Positions 16,601 through 25,026 of a DNA stretch of 64,000 nt are shown one piece after another. The stretch lies in NCBI RefSeq assembly GCF_016638705.1, contig NZ_CP067341.1, positions 2,483,501-2,547,500 on the forward strand. The letters are read 5' to 3'. Source of the stretch: Lysinibacillus agricola (GTDB taxonomy: Bacteria; Bacillota; Bacilli; Bacillales_A; Planococcaceae). Numbering within the stretch: position 1 is the stretch's first letter; every line of letters starts with the position of its first letter. The translations under genes and the position numbers were made by a program. Below the pieces are notes generated by a model. The model did no database searches and was not told where the DNA came from. It saw only the letters and a list, made by a program, of their open reading frames with translations.

Positions 16601-18096
16601 TGTTGGATACCCATGCTAAGAGGGAATGTTTTCTTTACTTGTTTCAAGTCTTCTATATGTTGATTGTGTAACTCTAAAAAGGTAGTAAACGTTTTATTGC
16701 ATAAGTCTTGATTAGTTTGTTGTAAATTTGGATCACTATTCATCAGTAAAAACGCACTATATAAATCTCGTTGTACGAAATGACTTCCAATTTGACTCCA
16801 ACGTTGATGGAGTTTTTTCTTTTCATAACGATCCGTCACATGGTTATACTGACTGGCTCGAAAGGTTATCGTATTTACTTTCTGTATCGTTTGCTTTGTG
16901 TAACCTAATTTTTGATGGATGATTTCCACTAGCATGGCTGGGGCATGATTCCCAATGCTTTTTCCAAAACGCTTTTTAGATTGGATTTTGCCCTGTATAG
17001 TTGTTTTGGTTTCTTTTGCACGTTTTGCCAATCCTTTAAAATGCATGGTTTCGATGTACACCTCATCGCCAAGAGACAAGATTTTATTTGCTAACGCACC
17101 ATGTTTTTCTTTGATGTAGGAAGCTTTCTTTCTATATAATTCTTTTACTTGTTCTTTTGTTTTTTGATAGTTTTTACTATATGTCCAACGGAGTTTGACG
17201 CCATGTTTTATAGTCCCATCCTTTTTGAAATTGTTAGGATTGGTACTTCTACGACTTCTATCCAACTTGCGTAATAAACGTCTTTTTTGTTTCTCCAATA
17301 AAGGTACTTCTGGAGCAAGTTGTTGGATGAAAACTGTTTCTTCTGAAACAATCGCAATAGTAGAAGGACCCATGTCAATACCTACTCGTTTTTGTTTTTG
17401 ATAGGAATGCCGAAAGGCTCCTGTTGATGGTATTCTCTTGGCAGGAGGAATCCCATCCATCACAAGTTGTACGTAAAAAGTATGTTTTCCACGAATCACT
17501 TTTTTGACTAGACGACAATATTTAATGGTATGAAGAGCAAGAGATTCTTTTACAAACAAATCTTGTTTGCGAATACGAACAGGAAGGATTAATCCATTCC
17601 AATAGACAATATTTTCTTTAAATCGAATGCCTGCTTTATTAGATTTCCCTTCTACAGAATGAAACATTCCGTACCGTTTAAAGTGTGCTTTGCTCCCTTT
17701 AAATAGAACATCTTGAACCGCTCTCCAGACAGTAGAGGCGATTTTCTGAGAAGTATTGCTATCTATATGTTTTTTATAGTTATGTTGATGCTTTTTAATA
17801 TACGCATGCAGTTGATATTCACTTAAGCCAAAAGATTGACGAATGTTATTTAATTCTTTTGCGATCTGCTTCAATTCTTTTGAATCATTCGTTTTTTTCG
17901 CTTTTTGGTAGCCACGTAATTGTTTTCGATAGTGTTTTGATTCTTGCATGAAAGTATATTGTTTTACTGCATAAGACAAAGTTGTATTATAGAGTGTACG
18001 GGCAATTTCAAAACGTTTTAATAGGATATCCTTTTGCCATGTATCTATAAGTAACTTGAGTTCTATAATAAAACAATTTTTCTTCCATTTCGTCAT
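16591..18096 (-). CDS. tnpB: TnpB-family RNA-guided nuclease/transposase-accessory protein lacking the zinc finger
   Basis: The 501-residue product has an N-terminal helical/WED-like region and a RuvC core. RuvC motif I is VGID241MG, motif II VYIE349TMHFKG, and motif III VQRD444LYSAF, so the D-E-D triad is intact. Between motifs II and III, typical TnpB carries SSxxCSxCG...CxxCG. Here it is RASQYNHVTDRYEKKKLHQR with no Cys, so the zinc ribbon is lost. TnpB proteins use an RNA from the element's right end to cut DNA at excised sites and keep the element in place. AAAGGAGTGACGGGTA precedes the ATG. The gene appears intact. Confidence 0.8.
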   Translation of the reverse strand: MTKWKKNCFIIELKLLIDTWQKDILLKRFEIARTLYNTTLSYAVKQYTFMQESKHYRKQLRGYQKAKKTNDSKELKQIAKELNNIRQSFGLSEYQLHAYIKKHQHNYKKHIDSNTSQKIASTVWRAVQDVLFKGSKAHFKRYGMFHSVEGKSNKAGIRFKENIVYWNGLILPVRIRKQDLFVKESLALHTIKYCRLVKKVIRGKHTFYVQLVMDGIPPAKRIPSTGAFRHSYQKQKRVGIDMGPSTIAIVSEETVFIQQLAPEVPLLEKQKRRLLRKLDRSRRSTNPNNFKKDGTIKHGVKLRWTYSKNYQKTKEQVKELYRKKASYIKEKHGALANKILSLGDEVYIETMHFKGLAKRAKETKTTIQGKIQSKKRFGKSIGNHAPAMLVEIIHQKLGYTKQTIQKVNTITFRASQYNHVTDRYEKKKLHQRWSQIGSHFVQRDLYSAFLLMNSDPNLQQTNQDLCNKTFTTFLELHNQHIEDLKQVKKTFPLSMGIQQIK

Positions 18097-18261
18097 TACC
18101 CGTCACTCCTTTCTTTTTTTGATTATTTACAATATACAATATAAACATATGTTCTATAAAGAAAAATCACTTCATTCCTCCCACATCTGAAGAAGTGGGC
18201 TTCCTGAAGCTCACTTCTATGAGTAAAAACAAATGAGTATTTTTAGGAGGTAACCATAAAA

Positions 18262-18321
18262 ATGTCTGAAGAGACTAGGTACTTCCATACGTTAATCAAG
18301 CGAGATGAAGATATTAATTAA
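18262..18321 (+). CDS. Nineteen-residue ORF with strong RBS
   Basis: AGGAGGTAACCATAAAA precedes the ATG of a short frame MSEETRYFHTLIKRDEDIN. It could be a real peptide, or the start of a gene whose rest was lost; the IS200/IS605 element ends about 30 bases upstream. Confidence 0.3.
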   Translation: MSEETRYFHTLIKRDEDIN

Positions 18322-18428
18322 TAGGTCACTTTTTGACTAACTTTTCATTTTGACAAAATTAATAGTAAAACCAGACACTAAGCGAGCTAAGAATGGAAAA
18401 AATCTATTAAATTGGAGGTTATAGTTCT

Positions 18429-19142
18429 ATGCCCTTATTCAAGTACGGAGTGTTAAAAGGCAAAGTTGTTGACGTGAGACCTGTGGATTCATTTGACAAA
18501 ACCCCTCATTACGAAGTGCATATTCGGGCAACAAAGAAGGACAAAAGCGAAGAGAATTATAGGATTGCGATCAATGTTGCCTCTAAGGTAAAGCCTTCAG
18601 AAGTCCTGTATTTTGTTAGTGAAGATTTTAACTCGAAGCATATAACAATTATTCCACATTACGAAGAAGGATTTACAGAGGTTACTAGTGAAAATCGTGA
18701 AATTGCATTAGATTATATTCGCGGTGGCTTATTTGATCCCCAAAAAATGATTCCTCTCCCTGCAACAAAGAACGGACTAGACAATGACTTAAATGAGAAA
18801 GTTAATAAATATATGCAAGAGGCTATGACTAAAAAAGCTACAGTTTACGCTTACGGAGAAAAATTTAAAAATGAAGATGTAAAAGATAAATATTTCGGTT
18901 TTTCTCCAGGCAGAGGCATACATGATATTCATATGAATCAAGGAAATAGTAGAGATTTTAGAAAAGACGACGGGATATGGCAAGATGGTGGCGTACTCAT
19001 TCATTTTGAGGAAGAAAATAGATGGGTTGGTATATTCCTTGCATTCCAATCTCAATCTTGGTGTACAGATGACGAGGGACATGCTACTAAGCCAGTTAGT
19101 GTATGTAACCATACCAATAGAAAATCAGTAATAGAAATTTAA
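18429..19142 (+). CDS. DUF2278 (YukJ-like) protein
   Basis: The 237-residue product begins MPLFKYGVLKGKVVDVRPVD and contains HYEVHIRATKKDKSEENYRI, SEVLYFVSEDF, PGRGIHDIHMNQGN and DGGVLIHF. This is the DUF2278 pattern of B. subtilis YukJ. The family has a conserved H-x-N-Q-G segment and an unknown biochemical role. GGAGGTTATAGTTCT precedes the ATG. Shortly after the stop, KNGEELAYNYLVTAG-like coding debris is visible to about 19199. Confidence 0.8.
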   Translation: MPLFKYGVLKGKVVDVRPVDSFDKTPHYEVHIRATKKDKSEENYRIAINVASKVKPSEVLYFVSEDFNSKHITIIPHYEEGFTEVTSENREIALDYIRGGLFDPQKMIPLPATKNGLDNDLNEKVNKYMQEAMTKKATVYAYGEKFKNEDVKDKYFGFSPGRGIHDIHMNQGNSRDFRKDDGIWQDGGVLIHFEEENRWVGIFLAFQSQSWCTDDEGHATKPVSVCNHTNRKSVIEI

Positions 19143-19256
19143 TATTTACAAAAAGAATGGTGAAGAACTAGCTTATAATTATCTTGTTACAGCTGGATAA
19201 ATTTATATTGCAAAGATGGGTGATGATGATTTAGCAATGTTGAATTAAATTATGTA

Positions 19257-19289
19257 AGCCCAGAAACTCAATTTAATTTTGAACTGCCC
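19257..19289 (+). terminator. Degenerate family-B hairpin (copy 3)
   Basis: AGCCCAGAAACTCAATTTAA followed by TTTTGAACTGCCC. The centre matches the family but the outer stem is weakened and there is no T-run. Confidence 0.35.
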
Positions 19290-19324
19290 TCGTCAAGTAG
19301 ACAGTGGAAATAACAAAACATGTA

Positions 19325-19473
19325 TTAAGCGGCTTGAGCCCTGAATTCTAAAGGACTCAAGCCGTGATCAATCGCTTGTTTTAACTCTCCATATGAATCG
19401 TACTTATGTAAATAATACTTCTCACATTTCAGTGTGCCTCAAAATGATTCAATCGGTCCGTTATCAATACATC
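19325..19473 (-). mobile_element. IS3/IS150-family transposase remnant (C-terminal)
   Basis: The minus-strand frame reads CIDNGPIESF, a stop in place of the conserved Trp, GTLKCEKYYLHKYDSYGELK and QAIDHGLSPLEFRAQAA. This is the end of the rve integrase domain of IS150-like OrfB, but the usual segment between AIDH and LSPLEF is deleted. It is a dead fragment. Confidence 0.7.
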
Positions 19474-19739
19474 AAATTGAAGCGTTGAAACATGTGATTG
19501 TAGAATTATCTCTACTGGTTGGGGTGTTATGTAATATGTTCAATGATACTAGTGGGCTAATGATCGTATGGGGAGAGTTGATAGAAAAAGGAACGTATTA
19601 GCAATTTAAAAAAGGTTGTGCTGGGTTGTATAAATGGAGAAACAACATAACGAAAACAAGTAAACGCAGCATGAGCTAGCGTTATTTTTTATGCCTTTCA
19701 CAGATAATTGTGCAGGGATTTTTTTTTGCAACTAATAAA

Positions 19740-19949
19740 ATGAGGATGAGGAATATAAGTAAGATTGAATGGTTACAACGTTTTTTAAAATCAGATAGTT
19801 CAAAGTTAATGTATAGTTTAGTGCTAAATTTAAGTGCCAATACAATTGATTTCACAATAGGTTTGCTCAAAACTAAACCTAATAAAAAGGTAAAGTTCCG
19901 TAGTAGTGGAATCACTCGTAAATTAGTATTATTGATCATACTTGTTTAA
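19740..19949 (+). CDS. Doubtful ORF
   Basis: Reads MRMRNISKIEWLQRFLKSDS and goes on to a basic C-terminal part (KTKPNKKVKFRSSGITRK). There is no good RBS at any start. It may be a gene remnant in the phage-like zone. Confidence 0.25.
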   Translation: MRMRNISKIEWLQRFLKSDSSKLMYSLVLNLSANTIDFTIGLLKTKPNKKVKFRSSGITRKLVLLIILV

Positions 19950-20043
19950 ATTCAATTCTGAATCGTTTTAAATTGACTGATGATAAGAGTATAGATCCAT
20001 TTATTGATTTTTTCAAAAATGCGACGAGAGGGGAAATGAGAAA

Positions 20044-20763
20044 ATGACTTATTTTATAGAAAAACGCTTAATGTCAGGATTGCCGAACGTAGCTTTAACT
20101 GCGATTAAATATGTTATTGCTCATGAATCTGGCAATCCGAATAATTATGGACCGAATGCTTTGGAAAACGAACTAGCTTTTATGAATCAAAATAAAGCCA
20201 CTGCCTTTACTTCTCACTGGGTAGGCGGTGGTGGACGGATCGTGCAAGTTGCGCCAGTTAATCGTGTGCAATATGGTTGTGGTCCTATAGGTAATCCACT
20301 TAGCTATGCACAAGTAGAGTTGGCTCGAACGAATGACAAGGAACAATTTAAAAAGGATTATGCCGCTTACATTTGGTTACTAAGAGAACTTGCAAAAGAG
20401 GCTGGAATGCCTATTGTACTAGATAGTAGTGGCGATGGTATTAAGTCGCATCGTTGGATCGCAGATACTTTAGGCGGTACAACTCATAATGACCCATTTC
20501 CGTATTTACAAACCATGGGAATCACAGATGAACAATTCAAACTAGATATTAAAAATGGTTTGGATAAACAACAAACAGATAAGGATGATGACATAATGCA
20601 ATTTACAAACGAAACTACAAAAGCAGCAGTACGTGATTACATCAAACAATCTGTAGATAAAAAGCTGATTGATAAGTCATGGCTAGATAAATTTGACCAA
20701 GGCACTATGACAGGCGGCGACTATGAAGGACTAAAAATCATCATTGCGCAACGTAGTAACTAA
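20044..20763 (+). CDS. N-acetylmuramoyl-L-alanine amidase (phage-type endolysin)
   Basis: Residues 20-160 form an Amidase_2 domain: VIAHESGNPNNYG gives the first zinc His, then TSHWVGGGGRIVQVAP, and KSHRWIADTLGGTTHNDP with the later metal His residues. The C-terminal 80 residues, after an Asp/Lys-rich linker, form a helical cell-wall-binding or spacer region (FTNETTKAAVRDYIKQSVDK). The enzyme cuts the amide between MurNAc and L-Ala in peptidoglycan. GAGGGGAAATGAGAAA precedes the ATG. No holin is seen beside it, so it is probably a leftover lysis gene of the decayed prophage. Confidence 0.85.
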   Translation: MTYFIEKRLMSGLPNVALTAIKYVIAHESGNPNNYGPNALENELAFMNQNKATAFTSHWVGGGGRIVQVAPVNRVQYGCGPIGNPLSYAQVELARTNDKEQFKKDYAAYIWLLRELAKEAGMPIVLDSSGDGIKSHRWIADTLGGTTHNDPFPYLQTMGITDEQFKLDIKNGLDKQQTDKDDDIMQFTNETTKAAVRDYIKQSVDKKLIDKSWLDKFDQGTMTGGDYEGLKIIIAQRSN

Positions 20764-20768
20764 CAGCA

Positions 20769-20808
20769 AAGCCTAGGAACTCAATTAATTTTGAGCCTAG
20801 GCTTTTTT
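20769..20808 (+). terminator. Family-B terminator (copy 4)
   Basis: AAGCCTAGG..CTCAA/TTGAG..CCTAGGCTT stem followed by TTTTTT, 6 bases after the amidase stop. Confidence 0.85.
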
Positions 20809-20873
20809 GTGTTTCCGTTAAAATGTCTTAAATCGATCGTTTTTTATTGTTGAAGTATATTGAAAAAATTTAG

Positions 20874-21089
20874 GGTTTACTAGACCCTTACGCAAATCAA
20901 TCATCCCTAATTGTCCCATTCTACTCAATAAAGGAACCATCCAACTACCACTTTGAGCACTTTGTAACTATTGTAAAGCCTAAACGATTCGCTTTGAATG
21001 ACTTAACACAAGTCAATTCGGATGGACGAGAAGTAGATAATATTTGCTTTGAATGTTTGAAAGAGCAAATCGAAAATTACGTTATCTAA
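20874..21089 (+). pseudogene. Gene fragment without a start
   Basis: An open frame of 71 codons after TAG, lacking any ATG/GTG/TTG start with an RBS, reads IKEPSNYHFEHFVTIVKPKR and later SDGREVDNICFECLKEQIEN. The Cys pair CFEC may be half of a zinc knuckle. It is probably the 3' end of a phage gene. Confidence 0.4.
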
Positions 21090-21129
21090 TTACACAATGT
21101 GAGTATGAACGTTAGAAAGGAATGATTTT

Positions 21130-21423
21130 ATGGAATTGAATGTTTATGGTTTAAAATGCGACAATCCTGTATGCGATTATCAAGATAATTCAATCAAACT
21201 TGAACAGTATGAGGACTATATAAATTATCCTTGCCCTAAGTGTAGTGCACCATTATTAACTCAAGCAGACTATGATACAACAATGGTAATTATCCAAGCT
21301 GAAAAATCAGCAGAAGAATTAGGCTTAAGTGACAATAACCTTAACCATGGAGAAAAATTTAAATTAAGAGTTGAGCTAGATGGTTCTGGGGTGCCTAAAT
21401 TTGATATGAAACAGGTTGAATAG
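21130..21423 (+). CDS. Zinc-ribbon hypothetical protein of phage type
   Basis: AGAAAGGAATGATTTT precedes the ATG. The 97-residue product has CDNPVCDYQDN and CPKCSAPL, together a four-Cys zinc-ribbon-like unit in the first 40 residues, followed by a helix-rich tail. Small phage proteins of this make-up are common in Bacillus prophages. Function unknown. Confidence 0.6.
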   Translation: MELNVYGLKCDNPVCDYQDNSIKLEQYEDYINYPCPKCSAPLLTQADYDTTMVIIQAEKSAEELGLSDNNLNHGEKFKLRVELDGSGVPKFDMKQVE

Positions 21424-21531
21424 CTAAACATTCTGACGATATTAACTTATGTCCAAAGGATATGAGATGGGATATGTTTGACGTTATAGAAGATTAAATA
21501 ATAGGAATCTATTAATAAAAAAGGAGATAAT

Positions 21532-22020
21532 ATGAAAGAAACTAAAGACTTTGTATTTTTCTGGGGAAAACAAGATGTATTTTCAAACTTTTATTACTCA
21601 CCGTTTAAACATCAAGGACAGTTATTTAATTGGAGCGAACAAGCTGTTATGTATCGAAAAGCTAAACTATTTGGCGCAGATAAAATTGCTATGCAAATTA
21701 TGAGAGCACAAACACCAGAAGAATGTAAGCAGTTAGGACGTAGTAGACAAATTCCATTTGATGATAAAGTTTGGCAAGAAAATCGAGAAAAAGTATATTT
21801 AGAAGTACTTTTTGATAAATTCTCAAATCCAAAATTAAAATCAATACTTTTGAAAACAGGAAGCAAGACATTAGCCGAAGCTAGTCCATTCGATAAGATA
21901 TGGGGAATAGGTATTGACTGCAATCATCCAGATGCTACAAATCCTTCTAAATGGCGAGGTTTAAATTTATTAGGTAAAACACTTGAAAAAGTTAGAGAAA
22001 CTGTAACTGAAATGGAGTGA
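21532..22020 (+). CDS. NADAR family protein (YbiA-like)
   Basis: AAAAAGGAGATAAT precedes the ATG. The 162-residue product has the NADAR/DUF1768 pattern: FFWGKQDVFSNFYYSPFKHQ, WSEQAVMYRKAKLFGAD, R-QIPFDDKVWQENREKVYL and the C-terminal DKIWGIGIDCNHPD with NLLGKTLEKVRE. NADAR domains hydrolyse N-glycosidic bonds in ADP-ribose-linked or riboflavin-pathway compounds, and some reverse guanine ADP-ribosylation as antitoxins. No DarT-like toxin gene is next to it. It lies in the prophage-like zone, so a role in phage NAD/ADP-ribose biology is possible but inferred. Confidence 0.85.
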   Translation: MKETKDFVFFWGKQDVFSNFYYSPFKHQGQLFNWSEQAVMYRKAKLFGADKIAMQIMRAQTPEECKQLGRSRQIPFDDKVWQENREKVYLEVLFDKFSNPKLKSILLKTGSKTLAEASPFDKIWGIGIDCNHPDATNPSKWRGLNLLGKTLEKVRETVTEME

Positions 22021-22156
22021 GCAGTATGTTAGAAATTAGGGGATTAGTGAAAAATGTATTGATGGTAAAGAACATAACTAACTGGTGTTGATAAAGCACT
22101 ATGGAATTTTTAAATTTTTCGTGACAGTTTAATAGCAGCCTTTACGGAAAATACCG

Positions 22157-22208
22157 GAGGCACTAACAAACAGGTGAATGGCCTGTTTGTTAGTGCCTCT
22201 TTTTATTT
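22157..22208 (+). terminator. Very long perfect terminator hairpin
   Basis: An 18-bp perfect stem (22157-22174 with 22182-22199) closes a 7-base loop and is followed by TTTTTATTTTA. Much longer than needed for termination. Confidence 0.8.
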
Positions 22209-22227
22209 TATTAAAGGGGTGGAGGAC

Positions 22228-22378
22228 ATGAGGACATTACAAACAGAGTTGGAACAAAAAGGGATTAAGTAAAGAAGTTAAAGGGCAAGCGTCAAAAAGA
22301 CGCCAACCTAAAAAGAAGATGAGTCAAAGAGAAATTGAAGGATTAATGGGAGTTAGACGCAGCACTTCAAAAGAGTAA
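22228..22378 (+). pseudogene. Small phage-type gene with one-base insertion
   Basis: GGTGGAGGAC precedes the ATG. Frame 1 reads MRTLQTELEQKG, then stops; one A fewer in the A5 run near 22256-22260 gives MRTLQTELEQKGLSKEVKGQ and then ASKRRQPKKKMSQREIEGLM to the TAA at 22376. The 49-residue basic protein would resemble small helix-turn-helix proteins placed ahead of integrase genes in Bacillus prophages. Frameshift or sequencing error. Confidence 0.5.
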
Positions 22379-22410
22379 ATGGAGCATTTAGACAGAAAGG
22401 ATGATTGTAA

Positions 22411-22947
22411 ATGAAAGTTGTTCAGCCGATACGTGATCCAAAAAAGGTAAATGCAATGCTTCAGTATTTAAAAAGCATAAATGAAAGAGATTATATGTTG
22501 TTCTATATCGGTATAAGTGCTGGTCTTCGAATATCTGACATGCTACAGCTTCGAAAAGAAGATGTTCAATACGCTCATATAGATATCGTGGAAAAAAAGA
22601 CAAACAAGCCAAAACGATTCACTTTTCCACCGTATATAAGGAAAGATGTTCAACGCTATATACAAGGTTTGAGTGAAGGTGAGTATCTATTTAAAAGTCG
22701 ACAAGGGGACAATCGACCAATTGATAGATCGACAGCGTATCGAATCTTACGTAAAGCAGCAGAGGAATGTGGAATTAGAGAAATAGGGACACATACATTA
22801 CGCAAAACATTTGGTTATCATTTCTATTTAAAGTCAAAAGACATAGTGGCATTACAAGCTTTATTCAATCACTCATCACCAGAAACAACATTGAGATATG
22901 TAGGAATCAACCAAGACGTATTGGATAAAGCAATAGACAATTTTTAA
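22411..22947 (+). CDS. Tyrosine recombinase (short, catalytic domain only), copy 1
   Basis: The 178-residue protein carries the complete tyrosine-recombinase signature: R40 (GLRISD), H128-x-x-R131 (HTLRKTFG), H154 (FNHSSPETT) and Y163 (LRYVG). The usual N-terminal SAM-like core-binding domain is missing, as in the short integrase-like proteins of many Bacillus phages. AGAAAGGATGATTGTAA precedes the ATG. A broken second copy lies at 27840-28385. In phages this protein sits beside a late regulator, as here. Whether it still recombines DNA is unknown. Confidence 0.8.
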   Translation: MKVVQPIRDPKKVNAMLQYLKSINERDYMLFYIGISAGLRISDMLQLRKEDVQYAHIDIVEKKTNKPKRFTFPPYIRKDVQRYIQGLSEGEYLFKSRQGDNRPIDRSTAYRILRKAAEECGIREIGTHTLRKTFGYHFYLKSKDIVALQALFNHSSPETTLRYVGINQDVLDKAIDNF

Positions 22948-23124
22948 CCAGATTGGGTGAGATGATTAATCAATTTCTTTTTTATTTATACAGTACAACA
23001 TAAAAAAGAGTGGCGTGCACTCATATTGAAAAGTGGATTGAAGCATTGATAATACAGGGTTTGTGATAAAGGGCGAGTGCACCAGTCTATTTATTGAAGT
23101 GCGGTAGAGGGGGCAAAAGTAAGA
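22948..23124. other. Spacer between integrase and regulator
   Basis: No ORF. It carries two related stretches, GTGGCGTGCACTC and GGGCGAGTGCACC, sharing AGTGCAC-type sequence about 60 bases apart, a possible binding site. Confidence 0.3.
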
Positions 23125-23835
23125 ATGACCATAGATGAAGCAAGAGAGCAGATAAAGAGGTTAGAAGACTATATTGAAATGGTTGAAGGATATGTTCCAG
23201 AAACGTTTGAACAACATGCTATTAAGCTTTATGTCTTGCATGAACATGTAGCAAGAGTAGCTAAAATGTTGAATGAATTAGGTTTTCGTATTGGTAAACG
23301 AAAAGTAATTGGAACGGACGTATTGGATATTTTAAGGGCCAAGCCAACAGATGAATTACACGAACTGGCAGTGAAGCTATTTAAACTAAACAAGAAAATG
23401 GTTAAGGGGCGAGTAAAAATGGAGATCATGAAGAACTATGCGGATTTATTATGCATTATAGATATTGTAAAAGCTGAAATTGAAATGCTTGAGGTTGATA
23501 AGGAATATTGGATTGGCAAGAATGAGCATTTACCATTTTCCTCAATAGGTGTAGCGAAGTATGGGCTTGATGTTGCATCACAGCGTACTGATCGCTTGAA
23601 TGGACGTATAGCTTCACTTGAACAAAAGTTAGAACATTATCAAGCAATTGAAAAAGAGATTCGTGAAAACGTATAGAAGCTTGAAGGATTAGAATACAAA
23701 ATAGCTAAGCTGCGTTTTATCGATGGTATGACATATCAAGAGATTGCCGATAAGTTAGGATATTCTTATGGCTATATTCGTAAGGTAGTGTCACAAGGTA
23801 ACAAAGAGGTAACAACGACACTTGTCAAAGCGTGA
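23125..23835 (+). pseudogene. Phage sigma-4-like regulator interrupted by an amber codon, copy 1
   Basis: The frame runs from ATG 23125 to TAG at 23674-23676 and continues in phase to TGA 23833. The second copy (28524-28945) has GAG at the TAG position, so one G-to-T change explains it. The downstream part, LEGLEYKIAKLRFIDGMTYQ and EIADKLGYSYGYIRKVVSQG, is a sigma-region-4 type helix-turn-helix, like phage late-transcription regulators. An internal ATG at 23418-23420 with AAGGGGCG upstream starts the part shared with copy 2, so the gene may be a fusion of two neighbouring phage ORFs. Without suppression the DNA-binding domain is lost. Confidence 0.75.
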
Positions 23836-23901
23836 TATATTTACAGATGAAGAAACAGGCAATACCAACTAAATAGACGTTTGCGGAAACGTCAACACTG
23901 C

Positions 23902-23940
23902 AAAGCCACATCTATATGTTGTGGCTTTTTATTATGCCTT
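23902..23940 (+). terminator. Family-A terminator (copy 2)
   Basis: AAAGCCACA pairs with TGTGGCTTT, followed by TTATTATGC. Shares the tail with copies at 24351, 30266 and 30579. Confidence 0.75.
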
Positions 23941-24081
23941 GAGAGGTTGAGCATGAAATTGAAAGAGGGAAATTTAAAAGGATCACCCGGAGGATAGTGA
24001 CCCTTAATAATGATTTGGAGGTGTAAGGTTAAATTGGTATTACCTTACAATAGTTATGAGCATTATATGCGGTATTGGGTA

Positions 24082-24201
24082 TTAATAACATCTATTCATA
24101 AAACTAGTGCCGACAATAATCAGAAGAATGAATAGAACAACGACTAAAGCGAATGGGTTTCGTTCGCGACGCTCTTCGCGAATTTCTCCGCAGTATCCCA
24201 T
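24082..24201 (-). CDS. YjcZ family small sporulation protein
   Basis: Too short for usual ORF cut-offs. AAAGGAGGGATATTTT precedes the ATG (24199-24201). The 39-residue product reads MGYCGEIREERRERNPFALV followed by a membrane helix VVLFILLIIVG and TSFMNRCY. The MGY start and the FALxVVLFILLIIVG segment are the YjcZ signature of spore-forming Bacillaceae. It is a chromosomal-type gene inside the phage-like zone. Confidence 0.75.
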   Translation of the reverse strand: MGYCGEIREERRERNPFALVVVLFILLIIVGTSFMNRCY

Positions 24202-24350
24202 AAAATATCCCTCCTTTCTATAATCTATAATATGTATAGTTTTCAAAAGGGATTGCGATATTTATCTTAGGGATGCGTTAGAAAAATGTTTAAAAATAAA
24301 TATGTTAAAAATAGGTATACACTATCAAGAAAAAATAATAGATGTTAGCT
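24202..24350. other. Divergent promoter region of the YjcZ gene
   Basis: AT-rich spacer with no ORF; the YjcZ promoter must lie here on the minus strand. Confidence 0.35.
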
Positions 24351-24387
24351 AAGTTATATCCAATCGGGTATGGCTTTTTATTATGCA
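24351..24387 (+). terminator. Family-A hairpin (copy 3, degenerate)
   Basis: AAGTTATA pairs with TATGGCTT using two G-T pairs, then TTTTATTATGC. The stem sequence has drifted but the tail is kept. Confidence 0.6.
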
Positions 24388-24416
24388 TTTAACTATGAAT
24401 TGTGGAGGGATGAACA

Positions 24417-24662
24417 ATGGAACTTACAAAAGAAGAAAAGATTGTATTAATATCAATGGTTACTGATTGTTTAGGTGTTGAAGCACTTATCGAACTATGT
24501 GGAAAAGAAACTGTTAGCAAGCTTGATGTACTGTCAATTGATATGGTAGGTAATAGTACAACACCAAATAAGATGAATGAGATTGGCCCAAGTGTAGTAA
24601 AGAAATTAGTTAATAGTATCTTAGATGATGAACTACCAACACGATTGGAAGGTAGTGAGTAA
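24417..24662 (+). CDS. Hypothetical 81-aa phage-type protein
   Basis: GTGGAGGGATGAACA precedes the ATG. The product, MELTKEEKIVLISMVTDCLG and so on to a Glu-rich tail, is helical and acidic. It lies just ahead of the DnaB fragment. No family recognised. Confidence 0.55.
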   Translation: MELTKEEKIVLISMVTDCLGVEALIELCGKETVSKLDVLSIDMVGNSTTPNKMNEIGPSVVKKLVNSILDDELPTRLEGSE

Positions 24663-24672
24663 GGTTGATTAA

Positions 24673-25026
24673 AGAAGCACGGAAACAAGAACTGATACAG
24701 GGCAAATATCATGGGATTTAAAGCAAATGGCAAAGGAGTTTAACTGCCCTGTAATTTGTTTATCCCAGCTCAATCGAAGTGTGGAACAACGTCAGGACAA
24801 GCGGCCTGTGATGAGTGACTTACGAGATTCAGGCAATATTGAACAAGATGCTGATGTCATAGCATTTTTATATCGTGACGATTACTACTCCAAGGAGTCC
24901 GAAAGTAAAAATATTTTGGAATTCATTATCGCTAAACATCGAAATGGACCAACTGGCACAGTTTCCACAGCCTATATAAAAGACACAGGTCGTCTATCAA
25001 ATATTTCTTGGGGAACTATGAAATGA
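24673..25026 (+). pseudogene. Replicative DNA helicase DnaB, C-terminal fragment
   Basis: The frame has no proper start and begins inside the RecA-like core: ISWDLKQMAKEFNCPVICLS, then QLNRSVEQRQDKRPVMSDLR and DSGNIEQDADVIAFLYRDDY. These are helicase motifs H3 (ICLSQLNR) and H4 (the arginine-finger region), and they identify DnaB. The Walker A half is gone. It would have served the phage replication module. The stop overlaps the next start (ATGA). Confidence 0.8.

Larger units (their letters stand above)
16383..18232 (-). mobile_element. IS200/IS605-type (IS1341-like) element carrying tnpB only
   Basis: One ORF (tnpB) is flanked by a right-end hairpin (16384-16420) and a left-end hairpin region at 18170-18225 (CCCACTTCTTCAGATGTGGG on the minus strand). 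No tnpA (Y1 transposase) is present, so movement would need an enzyme supplied elsewhere. The left flank on the minus strand reads TTTTTAC just before TCATAG, which would fit a TTAC-type target motif. The ends are estimated. Confidence 0.65.
19143..20043. other. Decayed stretch with IS3 remnant
   Basis: Holds coding debris after the YukJ-like gene, a degenerate family-B hairpin, an IS3 fragment and one weak ORF. No intact, well-supported gene. Confidence 0.45.
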
